DNA of 64,000 bases from the NCBI RefSeq assembly GCF_030027245.1, contig NZ_JASERT010000001.1, forward strand, positions 2,038,501 through 2,102,500. The letters run 5' to 3'. Each line of letters begins with the position of its first letter. Position 1 is the stretch's first letter. The position numbers were made by a program, and so were the translations under genes. The notes under the pieces were generated by a model that searched no databases, had not been told where the DNA came from, and saw only the letters and a program-made list of their open reading frames with translations. Shown here in pieces: positions 9,261 through 17,841 of this stretch. The stretch is from Asticcacaulis sp. EMRT-3 (GTDB lineage: Bacteria; Pseudomonadota; Alphaproteobacteria; Caulobacterales; Caulobacteraceae).

Positions 9261-10904
9261 ATGTATATTTATGACGATTTCGATCATGCCTTTGCCCGCG
9301 AGCGCGTGGCGCAGTTTGCCGATCAGGTGAAGCGCCGTCTGGCCGGTGAGATCACCGAAGATCAGTTCAAGCCGCTGCGCCTGATGAACGGCATCTATCT
9401 GCAACTGCACGCCTATATGCTGCGCATCGCCATCCCTTACGGCCTTTTGTCATCGAAGCAGGTGCGCAAATTAGCCCATATCGCCCGCACCTATGATCGC
9501 GGCTATGGCCACTTCACCACGCGCACCAATCTGCAATTCCACTGGCTGAAACTGGCCGACGCGCCGAAGATTCTGGAAGAGCTGGCCGATGTCGAAATGC
9601 ACTGCCTGCAAACCTCAGGCAACTGCATCCGCAACACCACCACCGACCAGTTCGCCGCCGCTGCGCGTGACGAGATCGAGGACCCGCGTCCGTGGTGCGA
9701 ACTGATCCGTCAGTGGTCGTCGAACCACCCGGAATTTTCGTTTTTGCCGCGCAAGTTCAAGATCGCCGTCACGGCTGCCAAAAAAGACCGCGCCGCCATC
9801 CGCCTGCACGATATTGGCCTGCACCTGACGAAGGACGGCTTCGATGTCTATGTCGGCGGCGGCATGGGCCGTACCCCGGCGCTGGCCCACTGCATCCGCA
9901 AAGCCTTACCCGGCAGCGAACTGCTCAGCTATCTCGAAGCCTGCCTTCGCGTCTATAATCGCTATGGCCGACGCGACAACAGCTACAAGGCGCGCATCAA
10001 GATACTGGTCGCAGCCCTCGGCCCCGACGAATATAAGCGTCAGGTCGAGGCAGAATGGGCCACGCTCGACAAGAGCCTGATCGACCCGCCGCAAGCCGAG
10101 ATCGAGCGCATCCGCGCCTTCTTCCCCATGCCCGAACTGGCTCCGCGCCCGTTCGATCAGGCGGCGCTTAACCGCGCCCGCGCCGCCGATCCGCAATTTG
10201 CCCGCTGGGTGAAGAATAACCTCAATGCGCACAAGAACGACGATTATACGTCGGTCACCGTGTCGCTGAAGCCGATTGGCAAGACGCCGGGCGATGCCTC
10301 GGCCGACCAGATGGATTTGCTGGCCGATCTGGCCGACCGCTTCGGCAATGGCGAACTGCGCGTGACGCACGAACAGAATGTCGTGCTGCCGCATGTCGCC
10401 AGGGCCGATCTGTATGCGCTGTACAGCCAGCTCGATACGCAGGATTTGAGCACGGCCAATATCGGCAAGATCACCGACATTATCTGCTGCCCCGGCCTCG
10501 ACTACTGCTCCTTGGCCAATGCACGCTCGATCCCGCTGGCGCAGGCAATCTCGAAGCGTTTCGATGATGCCGAAGTGAATGACAGGATCGGCAATCTGTC
10601 GATCAAGATGTCGGGCTGCATCAATGCCTGCGGCCACCACCATAATGGCAATATCGGCATCCTGGGCGTCGATAAGCAGGGCGTCGAATTCTACCAGATC
10701 CTGCTCGGCGGTCGCGCCGATGAAAACGCCGCGCTTGGAGTCATCACCGGCAAGGGCCTGCCCGCCGAAGCCGTGCCCGCCGCCATCGAGCGCGTGGTGC
10801 AGCTTTACCTGCAACTGCGCACCGATGAGTCCGAGCTTTTCATCGACACACTGGCCCGTGTTGGCCGCGACGCCTTCGCCGAAGCCCTGCATGAGCCCGC
10901 CTGA
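9261..10904 (+). CDS. cysI: Sulfite (or nitrite) reductase, sirohaem and [4Fe-4S] protein
   Basis: Reduces sulfite to sulfide in six electron steps. The four cysteines that bind the coupled [4Fe-4S]-sirohaem centre are visible as C-x5-C at 410 and 416 (CPGLDYC) and C-x3-C at 453 and 457 (SGCINACGHHH). Two nitrite/sulfite-reductase repeats are present, as expected for a 547-residue protein. The neighbours cysH, DUF934 and DUF2849 argue for sulfite rather than nitrite as substrate. No flavoprotein partner (cysJ) is in the window, so ferredoxin or another donor is likely; the reductase at 4366 could feed it (inference). Confidence 0.92.
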   Translation: MYIYDDFDHAFARERVAQFADQVKRRLAGEITEDQFKPLRLMNGIYLQLHAYMLRIAIPYGLLSSKQVRKLAHIARTYDRGYGHFTTRTNLQFHWLKLADAPKILEELADVEMHCLQTSGNCIRNTTTDQFAAAARDEIEDPRPWCELIRQWSSNHPEFSFLPRKFKIAVTAAKKDRAAIRLHDIGLHLTKDGFDVYVGGGMGRTPALAHCIRKALPGSELLSYLEACLRVYNRYGRRDNSYKARIKILVAALGPDEYKRQVEAEWATLDKSLIDPPQAEIERIRAFFPMPELAPRPFDQAALNRARAADPQFARWVKNNLNAHKNDDYTSVTVSLKPIGKTPGDASADQMDLLADLADRFGNGELRVTHEQNVVLPHVARADLYALYSQLDTQDLSTANIGKITDIICCPGLDYCSLANARSIPLAQAISKRFDDAEVNDRIGNLSIKMSGCINACGHHHNGNIGILGVDKQGVEFYQILLGGRADENAALGVITGKGLPAEAVPAAIERVVQLYLQLRTDESELFIDTLARVGRDAFAEALHEPA

Positions 10905-10905
10905 T

Positions 10906-11442
10906 ATGAGTTCCGATATGAACCTGCCCACGCCCAATTCCGCCTCCGCCCCCACCCTGATCACGGTTAGCGGTGACACGCCTGCCAATGACTGGGTTGT
11001 GCTGGCCGATGACGAGCCCATCGGTTCGGATGGCCCCTATGTGCTTGGCTTTGATCGTGCCTTGTCCGAGTTGGACGGGCTGAATGGCCGCTATGGCGTG
11101 CGCGTCCTGCCCGGTCAGGATGTGCGTCAGCTTGCGTCCTGGCTCGACAAGATCGCCCTGTTCGAGGTGGCCTTCCCCGGCTACCGCGACGGGCGCGGCT
11201 ATTCGACGGCGCGCATCCTGCGTCAGGACTTAAGCTTTACCGGTCCCGTCCGCGCTGTCGGCGATGTGCTGCGCGACCAGCTTTTGCTGATGGCGCGCTG
11301 CGGCTTTGATCAGTTCGTGATCAAGGATCACGACCCGGCGGGCGCGCTGACATGGGCGCTCGGCAGCTTTACGACCTATTACCAGAGCGCGGCGGACGCC
11401 CATCTGCCCACCTGGGCCCTGCGTCACCAGATTTCGGCGTAA
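10906..11442 (+). CDS. DUF934 protein of the sulfate assimilation operon
   Basis: A protein of about 178 residues of the DUF934 family. GLNGRYGVRVLPGQDVRQL, FPGYRDGRGYSTARILRQ and a C-terminal region with FTTYYQSAAD match it. Family members lie between sulfite reductase and cysH in many alphaproteobacteria and are thought to be accessory oxidoreductases without a proven reaction. In-frame ATGs at 10891, 10906 and 10918 are possible; 10906 begins directly after the cysI stop and was chosen, but none has a clear SD. It is part of a five-gene operon. Confidence 0.85.
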   Translation: MSSDMNLPTPNSASAPTLITVSGDTPANDWVVLADDEPIGSDGPYVLGFDRALSELDGLNGRYGVRVLPGQDVRQLASWLDKIALFEVAFPGYRDGRGYSTARILRQDLSFTGPVRAVGDVLRDQLLLMARCGFDQFVIKDHDPAGALTWALGSFTTYYQSAADAHLPTWALRHQISA

Positions 11443-11468
11443 AATAAAAACGCCGCAAGGACAATACC

Positions 11469-12215
11469 ATGACGGTTTTGATCGATATTCTGAAAGACCA
11501 GACACGCAGCGACAACAGCCTGCGCGCCGAAGCCTTGAGTGCGCAATATGAAGGCATGAGCGCGCAGGACATCTTGCGCGACGCCATTCGCAACCAGTTT
11601 TTGGGCGACATTACCCTGTCTTCGTCGTTCGGAGCCGATTCGGCGGTGCTGCTGCACATGGTGTCGGAGATCGATCCGGGCCTGCCGGTCATCTTCCTCG
11701 ATACCGAGCGCCATTTCTTCCAGACCCTGCAATATCGTGACGAGTTGCAAAAGCGCCTCGGCCTGACCCATCTGATCAATCTGCGTGCCGACAGGGACGA
11801 GGCTGCGGAAGAAGACGCCAAGGGAACGCTGTGGCGCTCCAATCCCGATGCCTGCTGTGATCTGCGAAAGGTGCGCCCGCTCAACCGCCTGATGGAGGGC
11901 TACGGCGCGTGGATTTCGGGCCGCAAGCGCCACCAGAGCGCCACGCGCACCAGCCTGCCCATCGTTGAATGGGATGGTAGGCATTTCAAGGTCAATCCGC
12001 TGGCCAACTGGACGGCTGACGACATCAGCGCCTATTTTCGGGCCCACGATCTGCCGCCGCATCCGCTGGTGGAGCAAGGCTTTCCGTCCATCGGCTGCTT
12101 TACCTGCACCAAGCCGGTGGCGGCAGGCGAAGATGCGCGCTCAGGCCGCTGGGCCGACTCGGAAAAGGTCGAGTGCGGGATCCACAATCCGATCTATGGC
12201 GGCGACGGAATCTAA
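11469..12215 (+). CDS. cysH: Adenylyl-sulfate (APS) reductase
   Basis: Reduces activated sulfate to sulfite with thioredoxin. The 248-residue protein carries the sulfonucleotide-binding SSSFGADSAVLLHM loop near 51-64 and the catalytic ECGIH cysteine at 236. The cysteine pairs C129-C130 and C210/C213 (CFTC) ligate a [4Fe-4S] cluster, which points to APS rather than PAPS as substrate. The SD (AAGGA) precedes the ATG by eight or nine bases. It is the last gene of the cys operon. No sulfurylase genes (cysD/cysN) are in the window. Confidence 0.92.
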   Translation: MTVLIDILKDQTRSDNSLRAEALSAQYEGMSAQDILRDAIRNQFLGDITLSSSFGADSAVLLHMVSEIDPGLPVIFLDTERHFFQTLQYRDELQKRLGLTHLINLRADRDEAAEEDAKGTLWRSNPDACCDLRKVRPLNRLMEGYGAWISGRKRHQSATRTSLPIVEWDGRHFKVNPLANWTADDISAYFRAHDLPPHPLVEQGFPSIGCFTCTKPVAAGEDARSGRWADSEKVECGIHNPIYGGDGI

Positions 12216-12219
12216 GCTA

Positions 12220-12279
12220 TTTACATTTTTCCGCATCTCGCATTCAATTTGTAAGTCAAATTAAACGCTCGTTGCTCTA
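12220..12279 (+). repeat. CTAGAGC-ended repeat, partial copy
   Basis: Only the right half of the 115-bp element is present, from TTTACATTTTTCCGC to GCTCTA. It begins four bases after the cysH stop codon. The left hairpin half is missing, so this looks like a decayed or one-ended copy. Confidence 0.85.
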
Positions 12280-12303
12280 GGCGCTCTGGGACGGATCGAG
12301 ATT

Positions 12304-12545
12304 CACCCTCCTCCCCTGTAGCACAGCGTACGGGGGAGGTGCGTTGCCTGCTTTCAAATCTCCAGGCCGCTATTCAGGAAAAGTGACCCCGTCAGCTTTC
12401 GCCGACACCACCCCATCTTCAATTCGCTCGACAGGAGGGGTGTGCCGCTTGTCACCCGCCTCTCCATTCATGGGAGGTGTCGAGCCAGCGAAGCGCGTCG
12501 AGACGCAAGCGGTCACTTGCTTCAGCAAGGGGCTGAATGTCGATG
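12304..12545. other. Intergenic region with degenerate hairpins, no gene
   Basis: Between cysH and the allophanate hydrolase gene there is no convincing coding sequence. A GGGGAG-type hairpin at 12305-12341 resembles a degenerate form of the CACCCTCC...GGAGGGTG element at 43959. Further small inverted repeats follow (CACCCC...GGGGTG near 12411-12442, CCTC...GAGG near 12460-12478). No guanidine-I (ykkC) riboswitch core could be recognised by eye. Confidence 0.5.
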
Positions 12546-12550
12546 CCCTC

Positions 12551-12588
12551 GGCGGGTTACATACGTCAATCGACGTATGTAACCCGCC
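12551..12588. promoter_or_regulatory. Perfect 17-bp-arm palindrome, putative urea-regulon operator (site D)
   Basis: The arms pair perfectly around the four-base spacer AATC; the core is ATACGTC-AATC-GACGTAT at 12561-12578. It ends 47 bases before the allophanate hydrolase start. The same core, with zero to several mismatches, occurs upstream of urtA (31273), the porin (32084) and the sensor kinase (32134), so it is the best candidate for a shared regulator site. Confidence 0.65.
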
Positions 12589-12635
12589 CGCCCGGAATGC
12601 CAGTTTTACGGACAAGACCTGTGCGTGGAGTTCCG

Positions 12636-14057
12636 ATGGCCGACCCTTCTTCTTCTGATCTTACAGGCCGCAGTCTCGATGACTGGGTGATGGCGGGCAG
12701 CGATCCCACGGCTTTGCGCGCCGATCTGCTGGCGCTGGTGGCCGCGCTTGATCCCGCCGATCCGGCCTGGATCAGCCGCGTGACGCCAGAGGCGTTGATG
12801 GCGCAGCTTGACGCCGCCGCGCGCCGCCAGGACGCCGGGGCGGATATGCCGCTGTTTGGCGTGCCCTTCGCGGTCAAGGACAATATTGACGTGGCGGGAT
12901 TTGATACCACGGCGGCCTGTCCGGCCTTTGCCTATAGACCGGACAAAAGCGCCACCGTGGTCGAACGCCTGATGGCGACGGGCGCCCTCATGATCGGCAA
13001 GACCAATCTCGACCAGTTCGCCACCGGCCTTGTCGGTACACGCAGCCCCTATGGCGCGGTGCCCAACAGCTTCGATCCAGCCTATGTGTCGGGCGGTTCC
13101 AGTTCCGGCACAGCGTCTGTGGTGGCGCGCGGTCTGGTGCCGTTCGCGCTCGGCACCGATACGGCGGGTTCGGGGCGCGTCCCGGCAGGGGCCAACAACC
13201 TCGTCGGTTTCAAACCGACACGCGGCGCGTGGAGCACCAAGGGTCTGGTGCCCGCCTGCCGCACGCTTGACTGCATCACCGTCATGACCACCTGCGTCGC
13301 CGACGCCGTGCGCGTTGATGAAATTGTGCGCGGCTATGATGCGGGCGATGCGCTGTCGCGCCAACCCTTGCGGGCGCGCGAACTGCCTGTGCGTCCGCGC
13401 CTGGCCATCCCCGCCGATCCGCAGTTTTTTGGCGATGCACAGGCCAAGGCGGCGTGGGCGGTCAGCCTTGCCAAGCTTGACGCCGAACTGGTGCCGGTCG
13501 ATTTCGCGCCGCTGCATGCCGTCGCTGCCCTGCTCTATGAGGGGGCGTGGGTAGCCGAACGGCTGGCGGCCATAGAGGGCTTTTTCGATGCTCACGCCGC
13601 CGAGATGGACCCGACCGTGCGCGCCATTATCGGCGGGGCCAAGGGCATGAGCGCCACTGACACCTTCCGCGCCTTTTACCGGCTGGCCGAACTGGCAGGC
13701 CCGGCGCAAGCGCTGATGGCCTCGGTCGATGCCCTGCTGGTGCCGACCGTGCCGGCTCACCCGACCCTCGCCGCCGTGGCCGCCGATCCGGTGACGCTCA
13801 ACAGCCGCCTTGGCACCTACACCAATTTCGTCAATTTGCTCGACTGGAGCGCCGTGGCCGTGCCTGCCGGTTTCCGCGCCGATGGCCTGCCGTTCGGCCT
13901 GACCCTGATCGGCCCCGTCTGGGCCGAGCGCGCCCTGGCCTCAGTGGCCGCCCGCTGGGAAGCCCGCTTCAACCTGCCACGCGGCGCTTTTTCACGCTTG
14001 AGGCCCAAGGAGATTACCACCATGCCCGCACACCCCGGCGCTGAGGCCGCGCAATGA
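12636..14057 (+). CDS. atzF: Allophanate hydrolase, amidase domain only
   Basis: Hydrolyses allophanate to ammonia and carbon dioxide, the second step of urea carboxylase-dependent urea use. The 473 residues form one amidase-signature domain with Ser-cisSer-Lys catalysis: K81 in FAVKDNIDV, the GGSSSG loop at 153-158 and the nucleophile S179 in TDTAGSGRVPAG. The family's usual C-terminal domain of about 120-150 residues, implicated in decarboxylating the intermediate, is missing: the protein ends soon after the amidase fold. The ATG at 12636 has GGAG six bases upstream. The stop overlaps the urea carboxylase start by ATGA. Confidence 0.88.
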   Translation: MADPSSSDLTGRSLDDWVMAGSDPTALRADLLALVAALDPADPAWISRVTPEALMAQLDAAARRQDAGADMPLFGVPFAVKDNIDVAGFDTTAACPAFAYRPDKSATVVERLMATGALMIGKTNLDQFATGLVGTRSPYGAVPNSFDPAYVSGGSSSGTASVVARGLVPFALGTDTAGSGRVPAGANNLVGFKPTRGAWSTKGLVPACRTLDCITVMTTCVADAVRVDEIVRGYDAGDALSRQPLRARELPVRPRLAIPADPQFFGDAQAKAAWAVSLAKLDAELVPVDFAPLHAVAALLYEGAWVAERLAAIEGFFDAHAAEMDPTVRAIIGGAKGMSATDTFRAFYRLAELAGPAQALMASVDALLVPTVPAHPTLAAVAADPVTLNSRLGTYTNFVNLLDWSAVAVPAGFRADGLPFGLTLIGPVWAERALASVAARWEARFNLPRGAFSRLRPKEITTMPAHPGAEAAQ

Positions 14058-17000
14058 TCCATACCGTCCTGATCGCCAATCGCGGTGAAATCGCCGTGCG
14101 CATTATCCGCACCCTGAAAAAAATGGGCGTGCGCAGCATCGCCGTCTATTCCGAACCCGACCGCAATGCGCGTCACGTCCGCGAAGCCGATCTGGCCGTG
14201 GCGCTGGGCGGGGAAAAGCCCGCCGAAAACTATCTGCGCGGCGAAGCCATCATCGCGGCGGCCAAAGCCACCGGTGCGCAGGCCATTATCCCCGGCTATG
14301 GCTTCCTGTCGGAAAACGCCGATTTCGCCGATGCCTGCGAGGCAGCGGGTCTGGCCTTTTGCGGGCCAACGGGCGACCAGATGCGCGGCTTTGGCCTGAA
14401 ACACGCCGCCCGCGCCCTGGCCGAAGCCGCCAATGTGCCGCTGACCCCCGGTTCTGGCCTGCTCAAAGACCTCGATGAGGCGCGCGCCGTGGCGGCACGG
14501 CTGGGCTATCCCGTCATGCTCAAAAGCACGGCGGGCGGCGGCGGCATCGGCCTGACGCGCTGCGACGACGAGGCGGCGCTTGATCACGCCTTTGAAAGCG
14601 TGCGCCGTCTGGGGCAGAATTTCTTCAGCGATTCCGGTGTCTTTCTGGAACGCTTCGTCGAACGCGCCCGCCATGTCGAGGTGCAGATTTTCGGCGACGG
14701 CAAGGGTGGCGTGGTGGCTTTGGGCGAGCGCGACTGTTCCTTGCAGCGTCGCAATCAGAAGGTGGTGGAAGAAACGCCCGCGCCGCGCCTGCCGCCTGCC
14801 ACAAGGCGGCATCTGCTCGACTGCGCCGCCGCCCTGGCGCGTTCGGTCAATTACCGCTCAGCCGGTACGGTCGAATTCATCTATGACGAGGCCGTCGATC
14901 AGTTTTACTTTCTGGAGGTCAATACGCGCCTTCAGGTCGAACACGCCATTACCGAGGCCGTGACCGGCATTGATCTGGTCGAATGGATGATCCGCACGGC
15001 GCAGGGCGATGCGCCCGACCTGTCACGCGATTATCCGGCCAGCGGCGCGGCCATCGAGGTGCGCATCTATGCCGAAGACCCGATCCGCAACTTCGCCCCC
15101 AGTCCCGGCCTGCTGACCGAGGTGGTCTTTCCGGCGGAGGCCCGCATCGACACCTGGGTCGAGGCGGGCACCGAGGTGTCGTCCTTTTATGATCCGATGA
15201 TCGCCAAGCTGATCGTCAAAGGCGATGACCGCGCCGACGCCATTGCCCGCCTGAACGCCGCTCTGGCCGCCACGCGACTGGGCGGGATCGCCACCAATCT
15301 CGACTATCTGCGCGCCATCGCCGCCGACGCTGAATTCGCCGCCGGACAGGTTTCGACGGCCCGGCTCAACAGCTTTGTCTATACGCCGAAAGCCATTGAG
15401 ATCATCGAACCCGGCACCTATACCACGGTTCAGGACTATCCGGGCCGGGTCGGGCTGTGGGACATCGGTGTGCCGCCGTCCGGGCCAATGGACGACCGCG
15501 CCTTTCGCCTCGGCAACGCCATTGTCGGCAATGACGAAAGCGCGGCGGGCTTCGAGGCCACGATCAGCGGGCCGGCGCTGAAATTCCACGCCGATGGCGT
15601 CATCGCCCTGACCGGCGCGGCCTGCGATGCGCGGCTTGATGATCAGCCGATCGGCTTCTGGCAGCCGGTGGCGGTGAAGGCCGGACAGGTGCTGCGTATC
15701 GGGCGGGTATCGAGCGGCTGCCGCACCTATCTGGCGGTGCGCGGCGGGCTGGACGTGCCCCTGTCGCTCGGCAGTCGCTCCACCTTTGTGCTGGGCCATT
15801 TCGGCGGCCATGCCGGGCGCACCCTGCGCGCGGGCGACATCCTGCCGGTGGGCGGACTGGAAACCGCCGAACCAAAAGCGCTCGATGCGGGGCTGATCCC
15901 GGCCTATGGCGATCACTGGGAGATCGGGGTTTTATACGGGCCGCACGGTGCGCCCGACTTCTTTACCGAAGCCTCGATGGACGCCTTCTTCGCCGCCGAC
16001 TGGACCGTGCATTATAACTCGAACCGCCTTGGCGTCCGGCTGGTGGGGCCAAAACCCGAATGGGCGCGCAGCGATGGCGGCGAGGCGGGGCTGCACCCGT
16101 CCAATATCCACGATTGCGAATATGCTATCGGCAGCATCAACTTCACCGGCGACATGCCGGTCATCCTGACGCGCGACGGGCCGAGCCTCGGCGGTTTTGT
16201 CTGTCCGGTGACCATCGCCCACGCCGAATTGTGGAAGGTCGGCCAGGTCAAGCCCGGTGACCGCATTCGCTTTCGCCGTATGGATTTCGCGCAGGCCCTG
16301 GCGCAGGAACACCAGCAGAATGCTGAGATCGCCAGGCTGGAACCCGTGGCCGCGCCCGCGCCCTTGCCATCAGCGCTTTCAGGGCCAGTGCTGCACCGCA
16401 TCGAGGCAACCGGGACGACACCACTCGTCACCTACCGGCAGGCGGGTGACAAATATATCCTCCTCGAATATGGCCCGGTCGTGCTCGATCTGGCCTTCCG
16501 GCTACGCATCCACGCCTTGATGGAAGACCTGACAGCGCGGCCCGTGGCGGGCATACTGGAACTGTCGCCCGGCGTGCGTTCGCTGCAAATCCATTATGAC
16601 AGTCTGGTCATTGATCAGCCGGCCTTGCTGGCGGCCCTGCTGGCGGCGGAGGCACGGTTACCCCCGGCGGACAGCATGAGCGTGCCGAGCCGCATCATCC
16701 ATCTGCCGATGGCCTTTGAGGATTCGGCGACGCTTGGCGCAGTCAAACGCTATCAGGAGACGGTGAAACCGACAGCGCCCTGGCTGCCCAGCAATACCGA
16801 ATTCATACGTCGTATCAATGGCTTGGATACGGTCGATCAGGTGCGCGACATTCTGTTTTCGGCCAGCTATATGGTGTTGGGTCTGGGCGATGTCTATCTT
16901 GGTGCGCCGTGCGCCGTGCCGGTCGATCCGCGTCACCGGCTTTTGACCTCGAAATATAATCCCGCCCGCACCTATACGGCCGAAGGCACGGTCGGGATCG

Positions 17001-17623
17001 GCGGCATCTATATGTGCATCTACGGCATGGACTCGCCGGGTGGTTATCAGCTTGTCGGGCGCTCCCTGCCGATCTGGAATCAGTTCCTGAAGAATGAGGC
17101 CTTCATCGACGGCAAGCCGTGGCTGCTGCGCTTCTTCGATCAGGTGCGGTTCTATCCTGTCAGCGAGGCGGAACTGGAGGTTTTACGGGCTGATTTCCGC
17201 GAAGGACGGCATAAAATCGAGATTTCCGACAGCGTTTTCAGCCTGGCTGAGCATAAGGCCTTTCTGGCCTCGATTGCCGATGAACTGACCGGCTTCACGG
17301 CGCGTCAGCAGGTGGCTTTCGCTGCCGAGGTGGCCTTGTGGGGCGAAGAAGACACCAACGGCGTGATCGAGGACAGGCCGCCGGAAGCGGTGGTTGATGC
17401 GGGCCATATCGGGGTGTCGGCGGCGATCAGCGGCAATGTGTGGAAGATCGCGGTGGCGGAAGGGGCGAGTGTCAAATCCGGCGATGTGCTGGCGGTGCTG
17501 GAGGCGATGAAGACCGAGTTTCATATCTATGCCCCATCGGATGGGGTGATTAAAAACCTGTCGTGCCGTGAAGGCCGCCCGGTCGATGCCGGCGCGATCC
17601 TGATGACGCTGGCACCCGTCTAA
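14054..17623 (+). CDS. Urea carboxylase, biotin-dependent
   Basis: Carboxylates urea to allophanate with ATP and bicarbonate. The 1189 residues contain biotin carboxylase (about 1-445, with the glycine-rich GGGGIGLTR and EVNTRLQVEHAITE), then the KipI/KipA-type carboxyltransferase domain from about 449 (YTTVQDYPGRVGLWDIGVPP), and a C-terminal biotin carrier domain with the biotinylated lysine K1153 in EAMK. Length is usual for bacterial urea carboxylases. Guanidine carboxylases look alike; the absence of carboxyguanidine deiminase genes and of a guanidine riboswitch, and the urt genes nearby, favour urea. It is co-translated with atzF. Confidence 0.92.
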   Translation: MIHTVLIANRGEIAVRIIRTLKKMGVRSIAVYSEPDRNARHVREADLAVALGGEKPAENYLRGEAIIAAAKATGAQAIIPGYGFLSENADFADACEAAGLAFCGPTGDQMRGFGLKHAARALAEAANVPLTPGSGLLKDLDEARAVAARLGYPVMLKSTAGGGGIGLTRCDDEAALDHAFESVRRLGQNFFSDSGVFLERFVERARHVEVQIFGDGKGGVVALGERDCSLQRRNQKVVEETPAPRLPPATRRHLLDCAAALARSVNYRSAGTVEFIYDEAVDQFYFLEVNTRLQVEHAITEAVTGIDLVEWMIRTAQGDAPDLSRDYPASGAAIEVRIYAEDPIRNFAPSPGLLTEVVFPAEARIDTWVEAGTEVSSFYDPMIAKLIVKGDDRADAIARLNAALAATRLGGIATNLDYLRAIAADAEFAAGQVSTARLNSFVYTPKAIEIIEPGTYTTVQDYPGRVGLWDIGVPPSGPMDDRAFRLGNAIVGNDESAAGFEATISGPALKFHADGVIALTGAACDARLDDQPIGFWQPVAVKAGQVLRIGRVSSGCRTYLAVRGGLDVPLSLGSRSTFVLGHFGGHAGRTLRAGDILPVGGLETAEPKALDAGLIPAYGDHWEIGVLYGPHGAPDFFTEASMDAFFAADWTVHYNSNRLGVRLVGPKPEWARSDGGEAGLHPSNIHDCEYAIGSINFTGDMPVILTRDGPSLGGFVCPVTIAHAELWKVGQVKPGDRIRFRRMDFAQALAQEHQQNAEIARLEPVAAPAPLPSALSGPVLHRIEATGTTPLVTYRQAGDKYILLEYGPVVLDLAFRLRIHALMEDLTARPVAGILELSPGVRSLQIHYDSLVIDQPALLAALLAAEARLPPADSMSVPSRIIHLPMAFEDSATLGAVKRYQETVKPTAPWLPSNTEFIRRINGLDTVDQVRDILFSASYMVLGLGDVYLGAPCAVPVDPRHRLLTSKYNPARTYTAEGTVGIGGIYMCIYGMDSPGGYQLVGRSLPIWNQFLKNEAFIDGKPWLLRFFDQVRFYPVSEAELEVLRADFREGRHKIEISDSVFSLAEHKAFLASIADELTGFTARQQVAFAAEVALWGEEDTNGVIEDRPPEAVVDAGHIGVSAAISGNVWKIAVAEGASVKSGDVLAVLEAMKTEFHIYAPSDGVIKNLSCREGRPVDAGAILMTLAPV

Positions 17624-17697
17624 TTGTGCAGGCGGCGGTTCCTTCGGACTGGACGCCGCCGCTTTGCTGCTGCACAACAAGGCTACGGAGATACGCC

Positions 17698-17841
17698 ATG
17701 CCCTATGTCTTAAGCCCGTTCGATGCCGCCTCGACCGACTGGCGGCGGCTGGTGGGGCGGCTGATCGTCAAATGGACGAAGGCGGCGGGCGCGCCGCTTA
17801 TTTCGCTGCGGCGGCGGCCCTGGCCTTGTAATAGTCGCTGA
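17698..17841 (+). CDS. Doubtful 47-residue reading frame
   Basis: ATG at 17698 has a good GGAG six bases upstream and begins MPYVLSPFDAASTDWRRL, which looks like a genuine protein start. It runs into the 3' end of the convergent beta-glucuronidase gene and stops within it, with an arginine-rich end that reads like antisense sequence. It may be the remnant of a third gene of the urea operon cut when the neighbouring gene arrived, or chance. No family was recognised. Confidence 0.25.
   Translation: MPYVLSPFDAASTDWRRLVGRLIVKWTKAAGAPLISLRRRPWPCNSR

Noticed and set aside
12280..12635. Guanidine-I (ykkC) riboswitch before the carboxylase genes
   Set aside because: The conserved core sequences were not found by eye; the leader instead holds degenerate hairpins and a palindrome. 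A covariance-model search would settle it.
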